The notes under the pieces were generated by a model that saw nothing but the letters and a program-made list of their open reading frames with translations, did no database searches and was not told where the DNA came from. A DNA stretch of 56,419 nt, from contig VXMF01000051.1 of the NCBI GenBank assembly GCA_009841225.1, positions 1-56,419 on the forward strand, given 5' to 3'. Source of the stretch: Terriglobia bacterium (GTDB lineage: Bacteria; Acidobacteriota; Terriglobia; Bryobacterales; UBA6623). Of this stretch, positions 18,664 through 26,153 are shown one piece after another (within the stretch, counting starts at the first letter, position 1; every line of letters starts with the position of its first letter). A program made the position numbers and the translations under genes.

Positions 18664-19947
18664 ATGCCGAATCTGCAGTATCAGGACCCGCATTCAGAGC
18701 CCGGCCCAGGCACTCCGGAATTCGGCCCGCTAGTCATCGACTCCCTCCACGTCGGGTGGTGGCGCAACCTGCTCAACGAGGTTGCCGAGATGACCAGCCC
18801 GCCCGAGCGCATCCAGATCCCGGACTACCCCCCGGCGCGGCCAGGGGAGTACGACTTCCGCGACCCGAACGTGTACTCGCTCGGCCGCCCGTGGTGGCTG
18901 GCGATCTTCGACACCTTGGGCGCGATGCGGGAATACGCGAAGCTGCCCCCGCCGCCGGAATTCCCGCCAGCCCGGCCGGGGATGCCGGACCTGCCGCCGC
19001 TTACCCTCCGCACCCTGGCGCTGCCGTGGTGGCTTGGGTTGCTGGAGAGCTATCGGCTCGAGCAGGAGATGCGCAACGCACCTCCGCTGGTGGTGACATC
19101 GAAGCCGATCCAAGTCAAGGAGATCTGGGGAGATTTCAGCCGCCGCAAGGACGGCATGATCGCCACGGCCTGCATGCACGCGCTGGTCGTGCTGGTGATG
19201 TTCGGCTTTCAAGACAACGAGTACGTCGCGTCGCGCTCGGGGACCGTCACGCTGGTCGTTCCAGTCGACGTCTCGCCGTACCTGGCCCAGCTGCAGGCAC
19301 CCCCGAGGCCCGATCCCGGCGAGAGCGGCGGCGGTGGCGGCGGCGGCGCGAACTCGCCGATGCCTGCGAGCCGGGGCAAGCTGCCGCGGTTCTCGCTGGA
19401 GCCGCAACTCGCTCCGCCTAGCCCGATCATCCGCAATCGCAACCCGAAGCTGGCCGTGGAACCCACGGTCCGAGTCCCTCCCGATATCAGCGTCCCGGAC
19501 GTTGACCTTTCGGTATTTGGGGACCCATTCGGCGCGGACGGCCCGCCATCGGCAGGTCCGGGCACGGGTGGCGGCATAGGATCGGGCCGCGGTACCGGCG
19601 TCGGATCGGGCCGGGGATCCGGAGTGGGGCCGGGATCTGGCGGCGGAATCGGAGGCGGAGTCTTCCGTATCGGCGGAGGGGTGTCAAGCCCGCGCCTGCT
19701 GTCCAAGATCGAGCCGGAGTATTCAGAGGAGGCCCGCAAGGCGAAGTACCAGGGCGTGGTCATGCTGTCGGTTGAGATCTGGGAAGACGGGCTCCCCCAC
19801 AACATCCGCGTGGTGCGCAGCCTCGGACTGGGCTTGGACGAGAAGGCCGTCGAGGCGGTCCGGCAATGGCGCTTCAGCCCTGGCAAGAAGGATGGCAAGC
19901 CGGTGCGCGTCCAAGCGCAAATCGAAGTTAGCTTCCGCCTGCTCTAG
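18664..19947 (+). CDS. TonB-family energy transducer with repeated cytoplasmic N-terminus
   Basis: 427 residues. Transfers proton-motive force from an ExbBD motor to outer membrane receptors. The C-terminal TonB domain (about 345-427) contains P-E-Y-S-E-E-A-R-K-A-K-Y-Q-G-V-V and ends A-V-R-Q-W-R-F-S-P...V-S-F-R-L-L. One membrane helix lies at about 164-181. The linker is Gly/Ser-rich rather than the usual Pro/Lys-rich rod. The N-terminal 160 residues are cytoplasmic and hold three Trp-Trp units exactly 45 residues apart (W32-33, W77-78, W122-123), with P-P-A-R-P-G repeated at 56 and 101. The last unit leads into S-K-P-I-Q-V-K-E-I-W, which as I recall resembles Acidobacteriota TonB proteins. 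No ExbB/D is adjacent. Confidence 0.85.
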   Translation: MPNLQYQDPHSEPGPGTPEFGPLVIDSLHVGWWRNLLNEVAEMTSPPERIQIPDYPPARPGEYDFRDPNVYSLGRPWWLAIFDTLGAMREYAKLPPPPEFPPARPGMPDLPPLTLRTLALPWWLGLLESYRLEQEMRNAPPLVVTSKPIQVKEIWGDFSRRKDGMIATACMHALVVLVMFGFQDNEYVASRSGTVTLVVPVDVSPYLAQLQAPPRPDPGESGGGGGGGANSPMPASRGKLPRFSLEPQLAPPSPIIRNRNPKLAVEPTVRVPPDISVPDVDLSVFGDPFGADGPPSAGPGTGGGIGSGRGTGVGSGRGSGVGPGSGGGIGGGVFRIGGGVSSPRLLSKIEPEYSEEARKAKYQGVVMLSVEIWEDGLPHNIRVVRSLGLGLDEKAVEAVRQWRFSPGKKDGKPVRVQAQIEVSFRLL

Positions 19948-20060
19948 ACGGCCAGAACGTCCACACGCCCGCGAAGTGCGATCGATCCGCGACGCGCTCA
20001 CATACAGAGTGGGCTGCGCAGGCCTTTCGGAGAAGCATTGCGGGTGCTAGACTCGCTCCC

Positions 20061-21485
20061 ATGCCCTCGATAGATCGCCGCGAGTTTCTGGCAGCGGCAT
20101 CAGGCGCTGCCACGATCAGCGTCGGCTGCGAGAGCGCCAAGGCCCCGACCAACATCCTCTTCGTCCTCGCGGACCAATGGCGCAGCAGCGCCTTGGGCTG
20201 CGGTTCGGACGCGGTCGTGCGGACGCCGCACATCGATGGCCTGGCAGCTGAAGGCGCGAACTGGCAAAGGGCTTATGCTGCCAATCCCGTCTGCACGCCC
20301 AATCGAGCGTGCATCCTGACTGGGCGCCATTCTCACCAGACCGGCATGGTTCGCAACGACATCCAGCTGCCGCCACAAGAGGTCTGCTGGCCGGAGCTGC
20401 TGCGCAGCGCCGGCTACGCCACCCACTATGTTGGGAAGTGGCACTTGGACGGCCCGCCCAAGCCGGGCTATGTGCCGCCCGGCTGGAGGCGCAGGGGCTT
20501 CGCAACGTTTGAAGGGTTCAATCGCGGGCACGTCTATCACAAGCACTGGGGCTTCGACGACAGCGGCGAGCCGCTGGCTGCGATCGCCGCCGGCCTGGAC
20601 CCGTACTACGAGCCGACGCTGCAGACGGATCTGGCGATTGACTTCATGCGCCGGAACCAGGACCAGCCCTTCGCTTGCTTTCTCTCGTGGGGGCCGCCAC
20701 ACACACCGTTCCGACCGCCGGACGCGCACGATCTCTACGAGCCTGGCGAGATCGTCCTGCGCGGAAACGTGCCTGCGGAGCACGAAGCGCAGGCGCGCAA
20801 GGATCTGGCCGGCTACTACGGCCTGTGCGAGTCGCTCGACCACGAGATGGGACGGCTCCTGGCATTCCTGGACGAGAGCGGTCTGCGCGACAACACGCTG
20901 TTAGTCTTCACCTCCGACCACGGGGAGTTGGCCGGTTCGCACGGCAAGTACCGCAAGGGGGAACCGGAGAGCGAGTCGCTCCAAGTTCCGCTCATGATGC
21001 GGCTGCCGGGACGCATCGCAACCGGGTCAGGGCCGGAGACCTTGATCAGTTCCGTGGACCTGATGCCCACGCTGCTCGCGCTGTGCGACATGTCGGCCCC
21101 GGACACCTGCGCCGGCTCTGACCTGTCCGGCGCGGTCACGCCGGGCGGCACAGCTCCGAGCGTCGAATCGCTCTATTGCGAGGGCAAGGTCTTGAACGCG
21201 CCGGAACTGAGGCCGGGCACAAACAGCCCCGATGCCCGCCCGTGGCGGTCGCTTCTGACCCAGCGCTACAAGCTGAACGTCCGTGCGGACCATTCGATCG
21301 TCGATGGATTGTTCGACCTGCAAGAAGATCCGCTGGAATTGCACAACCTCGCAAACACCGTCGAAGCACGCAGCTTGCAGGGCGACCTGCTGGCCGAGCT
21401 CAAGGCTTGGGGGCAAAGGACTGGCGATCCCTTCCCCGCCGCCCCGAAGCCTGCAAAGGAGCGATACGAGAGCGGCGAAGGCTAG
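20061..21485 (+). CDS. sulfatase, Tat-exported (family S1)
   Basis: 474 residues. The N-terminus has R-R-E-F-L-A-A-A-S-G-A (Tat-like) ending S-V-G-C, so C23 may be lipidated. The sulfatase core opens T-N-I-L-F-V-L-A-D-Q-W: the second metal Asp is Gln, a variant seen in several S1 subfamilies. The nucleophile is C78 in C-T-P-N-R, followed by L-T-G-R. Other landmarks are V-G-K-W-H-L, the metal motif S-D-H-G-E-L-A-G-S-H-G, and a C-terminal L-Q-E-D-P-L-E-L-H-N-L block. The exact substrate cannot be read. It leads the catabolic stretch and is followed after 65 bases by an SMP-30 lactonase. A TAGACT -10-like element lies just before the ATG. Confidence 0.9.
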   Translation: MPSIDRREFLAAASGAATISVGCESAKAPTNILFVLADQWRSSALGCGSDAVVRTPHIDGLAAEGANWQRAYAANPVCTPNRACILTGRHSHQTGMVRNDIQLPPQEVCWPELLRSAGYATHYVGKWHLDGPPKPGYVPPGWRRRGFATFEGFNRGHVYHKHWGFDDSGEPLAAIAAGLDPYYEPTLQTDLAIDFMRRNQDQPFACFLSWGPPHTPFRPPDAHDLYEPGEIVLRGNVPAEHEAQARKDLAGYYGLCESLDHEMGRLLAFLDESGLRDNTLLVFTSDHGELAGSHGKYRKGEPESESLQVPLMMRLPGRIATGSGPETLISSVDLMPTLLALCDMSAPDTCAGSDLSGAVTPGGTAPSVESLYCEGKVLNAPELRPGTNSPDARPWRSLLTQRYKLNVRADHSIVDGLFDLQEDPLELHNLANTVEARSLQGDLLAELKAWGQRTGDPFPAAPKPAKERYESGEG

Positions 21486-21550
21486 GGATCGGCGGCCGGA
21501 GGCAGATCCAACGCTCTGCGCAAGCCCGACTCTGCTAAAGTCTCGTACTT

Positions 21551-22612
21551 ATGAAGGTTCCAGAATTGAGCCGCAGGGCGTTCGCCGCCACTGCCGCCGG
21601 CGCTCTGGCGTCCCCGGTGCGCAGCCTTGCGCAGCGTGACTGGACGAACGTCACGCCGACGCGCTATCCCGATCCCGATATCGTCTCGCTAGACCAGCGA
21701 TTCAACAAGTACAAGCTCGGCAACACGCCCATCCAACGCCTGCATGTCGGGACGCTGTGGGCCGAAGGGCCAGCCTGGAACACAGTGGGCAAGTACCTGG
21801 TCTACTCCGACATCCCCAACAACGTGCAGTTGCGCTGGCTCGATGAAGACGGCCATGTGAGCGTGTTCCGCCATCCGTCCGGCAACTCGAACGGCAATAC
21901 CTTCGACTGGCAGGGGCGGCAGCTATCGTGCGAGCACGGCAACCGCCGCATCGTCCGCTACGAGTACGACGGCAGCGTCACGGTGCTGGCCGACAGCTGG
22001 GAAGGCAAGCGGCTCAACGCACCCAATGACGCGGTTGTGGATCCCGATGGAAACATCTGGTTCACCGATCCGGGCTACGGCAGCCTGATGCACTACGAGG
22101 GCAACAAGGGGCCGCTGGAGATCAAGGAAGCGGTCTACCGCATCGACGGCCAGAGCGGAAAGATGGAAAAGGTGACCGACGAGATCTTCAAGCCGAACGG
22201 ACTGTGCTTCTCGCCCGACTACAAGCTGCTCTATATTGCTGACACCGGGGCTTCGCACTACCCGGAAGCCGAGCGCGAGATCAAGGTCTGGGACGTGGAC
22301 AACGGGCGGACCCTGCGCAACGGCAGGCGCTTCGTCTCGATGATGATGGACGGCTTCGAGCAGGCCGGCAATGCCGACGGCATCCGCTGCGACACCGACG
22401 GCAACATCTGGTCATCTGCTGGCTGGGTAGGCGACGGCTACGACGGGGTGCACGTGTTCGCGCCAGACGGTGACCGCATCGGCCAAATCAAGCTGCCGGA
22501 GATCTGCTCCAACGTGTGCTTCGGGGGCGTCAAGCGCAACCGCTTGTTCATGACAGCCAGCCAGAGCCTCTACGCGGTGTACGTGGAGGCCCAGGGAGCG
22601 CACATCACTTGA
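21551..22612 (+). CDS. Tat-exported SMP-30/gluconolactonase-like beta-propeller
   Basis: 353 residues. Six-bladed propeller family that opens sugar lactones in a calcium- or zinc-dependent way. Tat-like signal L-S-R-R-A-F-A-A-T-A-A-G-A-L-A-S is followed by the family's E-G-P-A-W (metal Glu), S-N-G-N-T-F-D, P-N-D-A-V-V-D, F-T-D-P-G-Y-G, K-P-N-G-L-C-F-S-P and a Y-I-A-D-T metal Asp. The last motif N-A-D-G-I-R-C-D-T-D-G-N-I-W-S is typical. Context suggests it handles sugar lactones formed by oxidising sugars released by the sulfatases; that is inference. Its stop lies just before the tRNA-Sec promoter. Confidence 0.9.
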   Translation: MKVPELSRRAFAATAAGALASPVRSLAQRDWTNVTPTRYPDPDIVSLDQRFNKYKLGNTPIQRLHVGTLWAEGPAWNTVGKYLVYSDIPNNVQLRWLDEDGHVSVFRHPSGNSNGNTFDWQGRQLSCEHGNRRIVRYEYDGSVTVLADSWEGKRLNAPNDAVVDPDGNIWFTDPGYGSLMHYEGNKGPLEIKEAVYRIDGQSGKMEKVTDEIFKPNGLCFSPDYKLLYIADTGASHYPEAEREIKVWDVDNGRTLRNGRRFVSMMMDGFEQAGNADGIRCDTDGNIWSSAGWVGDGYDGVHVFAPDGDRIGQIKLPEICSNVCFGGVKRNRLFMTASQSLYAVYVEAQGAHIT

Positions 22613-22635
22613 TTCCGCAGCGGCGCTGGTAGAAT
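22609..22635 (+). promoter_or_regulatory. promoter of the tRNA-Sec gene
   Basis: TAGAAT at 22630-22635 is a good -10, nine bases before the tRNA 5' end. TTGATT at 22609-22614 (overlapping the lactonase stop) could be the -35 with a short 15-base spacer. Confidence 0.5.
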
Positions 22636-22643
22636 CGGGCAAC

Positions 22644-22738
22644 GGAAGCTAATCCCGGCCGGTGTCGGGCCCGGTCTTCAAAACCGCTGTTTGGCGCTCC
22701 GCGTCAAGGGTGGGTTCGACTCCCACTAGCTTCCGCCA
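22644..22738 (+). tRNA. selC: tRNA-Sec (anticodon TCA)
   Basis: 95 bases, the size of bacterial selenocysteine tRNAs. The acceptor stem is 8 bp (22644-22651 with 22727-22734), longer than the usual 7. A 5-bp T stem with TTCGACT loop abuts it, giving the 8+5 arrangement. The anticodon loop CTTCAAA carries TCA at 22678-22680, and the variable arm is long and paired. The discriminator is G and CCA is encoded. It decodes UGA with the SelB elongation factor; selA, selB and selD are not in the window. The downstream sulfatase start must lie after this gene. Confidence 0.93.
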
Positions 22739-22778
22739 CCTGCACGGGCCCCAAGCGACCCGCCTGATTCAACCCACC

Positions 22779-24263
22779 ATGGCAAGCCGCCCGAACGTCC
22801 TGCTCATTTCAACCGACCACTGGCCCGCCGAACTGCTCGGCGAGGCGGGCCATCCCGACATCCTGACGCCTACCTTGGACGAGCTGGCGCGCAGCGGCGT
22901 CCGCTTCCGGAACGCTTACGGAGAGTGCCCCGTGTGCATCCCGGCCCGGCGCACGCTGATGACGGGTGTCAGCCCCAGGACGCACGGCGATCGCGATTTC
23001 GGCGAGACGAAGCCGATGCCAGGCCTGCCGACCATGGCCCAGACCTTTCGCGAAGCAGGCTACCAAGCCAACGCGGTGGGCAAGCTGCACGTCTACCCGC
23101 AACGGAGCCGGATCGGCTTTGACGACGTGATCCTCGATGAAGAAGGACGCACGCAATACGGTGTGGTCGACGACTACGAAGCGTTCCTAGCCGATCAGGG
23201 CTTCGCGGGGCGACAGTTCGACCACGGCATGAGCAACAACGACTACGCCACCCGACCGTGGCACCTGCCGGAGGAGCTGCACGCCACGAATTGGGCGACC
23301 CAGCAGATGGTTCGCACCATCAAGCGCAGGGACCCGGGCAGGCCGGCGTTTTGGTTCCTCTCGTACAGACACCCACACCCGCCGATCGTGCCGGTAGCGA
23401 CGTACCTGGAGATGTACAAGAACAGCGAGTTGCGCTGGCCCACGCAGGCGATGTGGTGCCGCGAGGAACTGCCGTACTTGCTCCAAGCGATTCGCGGGCG
23501 CGCGGCTCACATGGGACCGAAGCAGATCCAAGAGGCGCTGCAAGCCTTTTACGCGCTCTGCACGCACATCGACCACCAGCTCAGGGTAGTTATCGGTACG
23601 TTGCGCGAAGAGGACCTGCTCGACAACACAGCAATTTGCTTCACGTCTGATCACGGCGACATGCTGGGGCGACACGGCATGTGGGCCAAGCGGCTCTTCT
23701 ACGAGCCGTCAGCGAATATCCCGATGATCTTGGCCGGCCCGGACGGAGACCGGCGCGTAGGCCACCACCGCGTCGACGACCGCTTGGTCGGGTGGCAGGA
23801 CGTGATGCCGACCCTGCTAGATCTGGCCGGCATCGACGTGCCCGACAGTGTGGAGGGCTTGTCAATGGTCGGCGAGCGCGAGCGTGACTGGCTCTATGGC
23901 GAGGTCGGCGAGCGTGAACATGCTACGCGCATGATCCGCAAGGGGCAACACAAGCTCATCTACTACCCGGCCGGCAATACCAGACAGCTGTTCGACGTGG
24001 AATCCGACCCCGCCGAGATCACCGACCTCTCTGGCAGACCTGAGCACGAAGCGCTCCTAGACGAGCTGACCCAGCTCTTGATCGGCCAGCTCTATGGCGG
24101 CGACGAAGAATGGGTGCGAGACGGCAAGCTGGTTGGCCTGCCCAACCGGGAGTTCAGGCCAGGGCCGAACCGCGGCCTGTCGAGCCAGCGCGGGCATCAT
24201 TGGCCCCCGCCGCCAAAGACGGACATGCGGCAGATTCAATGGCACAACGAAGATGAGGCCTAA
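22779..24263 (+). CDS. sulfatase without export signal (family S1)
   Basis: 494 residues. Begins directly with M-A-S-R-P-N-V-L-L-I-S-T-D-H-W, so it has no signal peptide and is probably cytoplasmic, unlike its neighbours. The second metal-binding position is His (D13, H14). The nucleophile is C53 in C-I-P-A-R, followed by L-M-T-G. Metal motif T-S-D-H-G-D-M-L-G-R-H-G and a substrate-side K-R-L-F-Y-E-P-S follow. The C-terminal tail beyond about 450 is a charged extension. An in-frame ATG at 22662 would run through the tRNA-Sec gene, so 22779 is chosen. Substrate unknown; a small sulfate ester imported into the cell is possible. Confidence 0.87.
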   Translation: MASRPNVLLISTDHWPAELLGEAGHPDILTPTLDELARSGVRFRNAYGECPVCIPARRTLMTGVSPRTHGDRDFGETKPMPGLPTMAQTFREAGYQANAVGKLHVYPQRSRIGFDDVILDEEGRTQYGVVDDYEAFLADQGFAGRQFDHGMSNNDYATRPWHLPEELHATNWATQQMVRTIKRRDPGRPAFWFLSYRHPHPPIVPVATYLEMYKNSELRWPTQAMWCREELPYLLQAIRGRAAHMGPKQIQEALQAFYALCTHIDHQLRVVIGTLREEDLLDNTAICFTSDHGDMLGRHGMWAKRLFYEPSANIPMILAGPDGDRRVGHHRVDDRLVGWQDVMPTLLDLAGIDVPDSVEGLSMVGERERDWLYGEVGEREHATRMIRKGQHKLIYYPAGNTRQLFDVESDPAEITDLSGRPEHEALLDELTQLLIGQLYGGDEEWVRDGKLVGLPNREFRPGPNRGLSSQRGHHWPPPPKTDMRQIQWHNEDEA

Positions 24264-24426
24264 CGTCGCGGGCCCGGCAGTCGCCGCCCGCTGACGTGAT
24301 TCGTCATTCGTCCCGGAGGCGATCGGCCTCCATTGCCGAGCCCCGCATCAGCACGCAACGGCGCGTGCTCAGGCGAAACGGCCCAGAGGCCGTCCCGGGA
24401 CGGGATAGGGTCTCGCGAGACCGAGG
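24264..24426. other. palindrome-rich convergent intergenic region
   Basis: Lies between the ends of two convergent genes. It holds four palindromic elements: a hairpin at 24315-24331 (6-bp stem), one at 24378-24393 (ACGGCC/GGCCGT, 4-base loop), GTCCCGGGAC at 24392-24401, and a perfect 14-bp palindrome at 24409-24422. None has a T-run. Likely transcript ends or roadblocks. Confidence 0.45.
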
Positions 24427-26064
24427 CTATGGCCCCACCCTGTCAATCCGCTCCGCTCCGAACAACGTCCAGCCCGTATCAGGTCGATCGCCCTTCATCA
24501 CGATCTCGTAGATCACCTCGGGCGGGTCCGCGCGCTTGTACTCGCGCAGCCGGGTCCACTGGGTGAATTGCTGCCTAGATCTGGACTCCCACCCGACCTT
24601 GCCCAACGAGTCCGGGTCCAGCAGAGCGCCGTACGCCACGAGCACGTTTTCCGTCGCCGGCAGCCAGTCCACATCTCCCATCGCGATGGAAATCACCCGA
24701 TCCGGCCCCATGACTTCCGACTGCCACAGCTGTCGCGCGGTCATGGCCTCGCCATCGACTGCGTACTCGACGGCCCTGGTGAAGGTGTCAGTGACGGCGC
24801 TGGGCTTGCGGAACGGCCGCGCTTGGTAATTGCCGTTGTCGAAGATCATCAGCGTCCCGTTAGGAGTCGGCTGAGGCGAGTGCTGGTGGTAGGGCCACTG
24901 CAGATCCCCTTCGGCCTTGAGGAGCCTGTCAGACAGCTCGCCCCAACCACTTGGCTCGCCGAAGATCCAGACGATCTCCTTGGACTGGCGGTCGATCTTC
25001 ATCGCGGCCGCCTGGTAGCGGAAGTTGACGACGACGGAATCGTCCGCCGGATCGTAAAGCAGGTTGTTGGCGTGGCTCCAATCCACCGTGTCAGCGAAGC
25101 CCCGCCGGACCCAATAGTTCGAGAACGTCTCGTAGCCGATGCGGAACGGATCCATGTGGTCGAAGGCCTTCCATTCCCAGACGATGTTCCCCGTGTCGCG
25201 TTCGAACTCCACGATCACGTCGCCCATCACCTTCTGCCGCTTGCGGGGCGCGTTCTCGTCGTACTCGCTGGTGTAGTAATCGTCGATCTCCCTAGCCTCG
25301 GCGCTGAGGACCAAGATATTTCCGCTCGGCATCTCGTCAATCTCGTGATGGAAGGTGAGCGTGTCAACGGCGATACCATCGGTCGCCCCTTGCGGTCGGC
25401 CGGTCGCATACCACTGATTCAAGGTGTTTCCGAGCCAATCGATCTCTATCAGCCGGAAGTCCGCAGTGACGAAGATCAGGTTGCCGTTGCTCAGCTTCTC
25501 GAAATCGCTGATCCGTGAGTCCACCTTGTAGTACCAGACCACCTCCCCGGCAGAATCCAGTGCCGCCAGCATGCCGAAGCCGGCGTTGAAATCGGCCACG
25601 TCTTGACCGCGCCCTACCCTGCGCCTGCGGGGGTTGAACAGCGTGACTCCCGGCTCCATCTCGCCAGGCTTGCTGGCCGCAACTTCGATGGGCGGGAATT
25701 CGACACCCGATTCAGGCAGCGGCGGCGTTTGGAACTCCAGCACATCGGGGGACGGAACCGGTGCTCCGTCGCCGGAACGGATCGAGACGCGGACCTCGTG
25801 CCGGCGGTCCGGCCGCATGCCGACCACGGCCAGGCCCCTGCTCGGGTCGTGCTCCGGACCGTACTCGAGCTGCCACGCGTGGTCTCCGTCGGTCACGTCG
25901 ATCAGTGCGGTCGCCGGGACAGACGCCTCAAACTCCAGCACCGCCGCTAGAGGCACGGCTGGGTTCGGGTTCGGCTTCAGCACAGGCCCGGCTAGGAACG
26001 ATGGGGGCTGCGAACACGCGCCCAAGACGATCACAGTCGCGAGCAGCGCAACCGACTTCAACAT
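24427..26064 (-). CDS. arylsulfate sulfotransferase (ASST-type) lipoprotein
   Basis: 545 residues. Moves sulfate from one phenolic sulfate ester to another phenol without PAPS, in the periplasm. Lipoprotein signal M-L-K-S-V-A-L-L-A-T-V-I-V-L-G-A-C gives a clear L-G-A-C lipobox. An Ig-like N-terminal part (about 30-130) precedes a six-bladed propeller. The three family His sites are visible: T-F-H-H-E-I-D-E, D-W-S-H-A-N-N and H-Q-H-S-P-Q-P-T-P-N-G, the last matching the sulfohistidine region. The ATG at 26064 was preferred because it begins the lipobox signal; an in-frame ATG at 26091 adds nine residues. It sits among sulfatases, divergent from the next one, pointing to exchange as well as hydrolysis of sulfate esters. 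Confidence 0.87.
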   Translation of the reverse strand: MLKSVALLATVIVLGACSQPPSFLAGPVLKPNPNPAVPLAAVLEFEASVPATALIDVTDGDHAWQLEYGPEHDPSRGLAVVGMRPDRRHEVRVSIRSGDGAPVPSPDVLEFQTPPLPESGVEFPPIEVAASKPGEMEPGVTLFNPRRRRVGRGQDVADFNAGFGMLAALDSAGEVVWYYKVDSRISDFEKLSNGNLIFVTADFRLIEIDWLGNTLNQWYATGRPQGATDGIAVDTLTFHHEIDEMPSGNILVLSAEAREIDDYYTSEYDENAPRKRQKVMGDVIVEFERDTGNIVWEWKAFDHMDPFRIGYETFSNYWVRRGFADTVDWSHANNLLYDPADDSVVVNFRYQAAAMKIDRQSKEIVWIFGEPSGWGELSDRLLKAEGDLQWPYHQHSPQPTPNGTLMIFDNGNYQARPFRKPSAVTDTFTRAVEYAVDGEAMTARQLWQSEVMGPDRVISIAMGDVDWLPATENVLVAYGALLDPDSLGKVGWESRSRQQFTQWTRLREYKRADPPEVIYEIVMKGDRPDTGWTLFGAERIDRVGP

Positions 26065-26153
26065 CGTCTCCTTCGAAGTAAGGGTCTCCATAGCTTCAAG
26101 ATACTCGTTCGAGCGAGGAGCCTTGCGCCCCGCTCGGGCGTCACCGCGGGAAG

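Noticed and set aside
22662..22778. N-terminal extension of the sulfatase
   Set aside because: It runs through the tRNA-Sec gene and lacks protein character; translation should start at 22779.
24568..25518. 316-codon plus-strand frame over the ASST gene
   Set aside because: Antisense shadow; the ASST motifs are on the minus strand.
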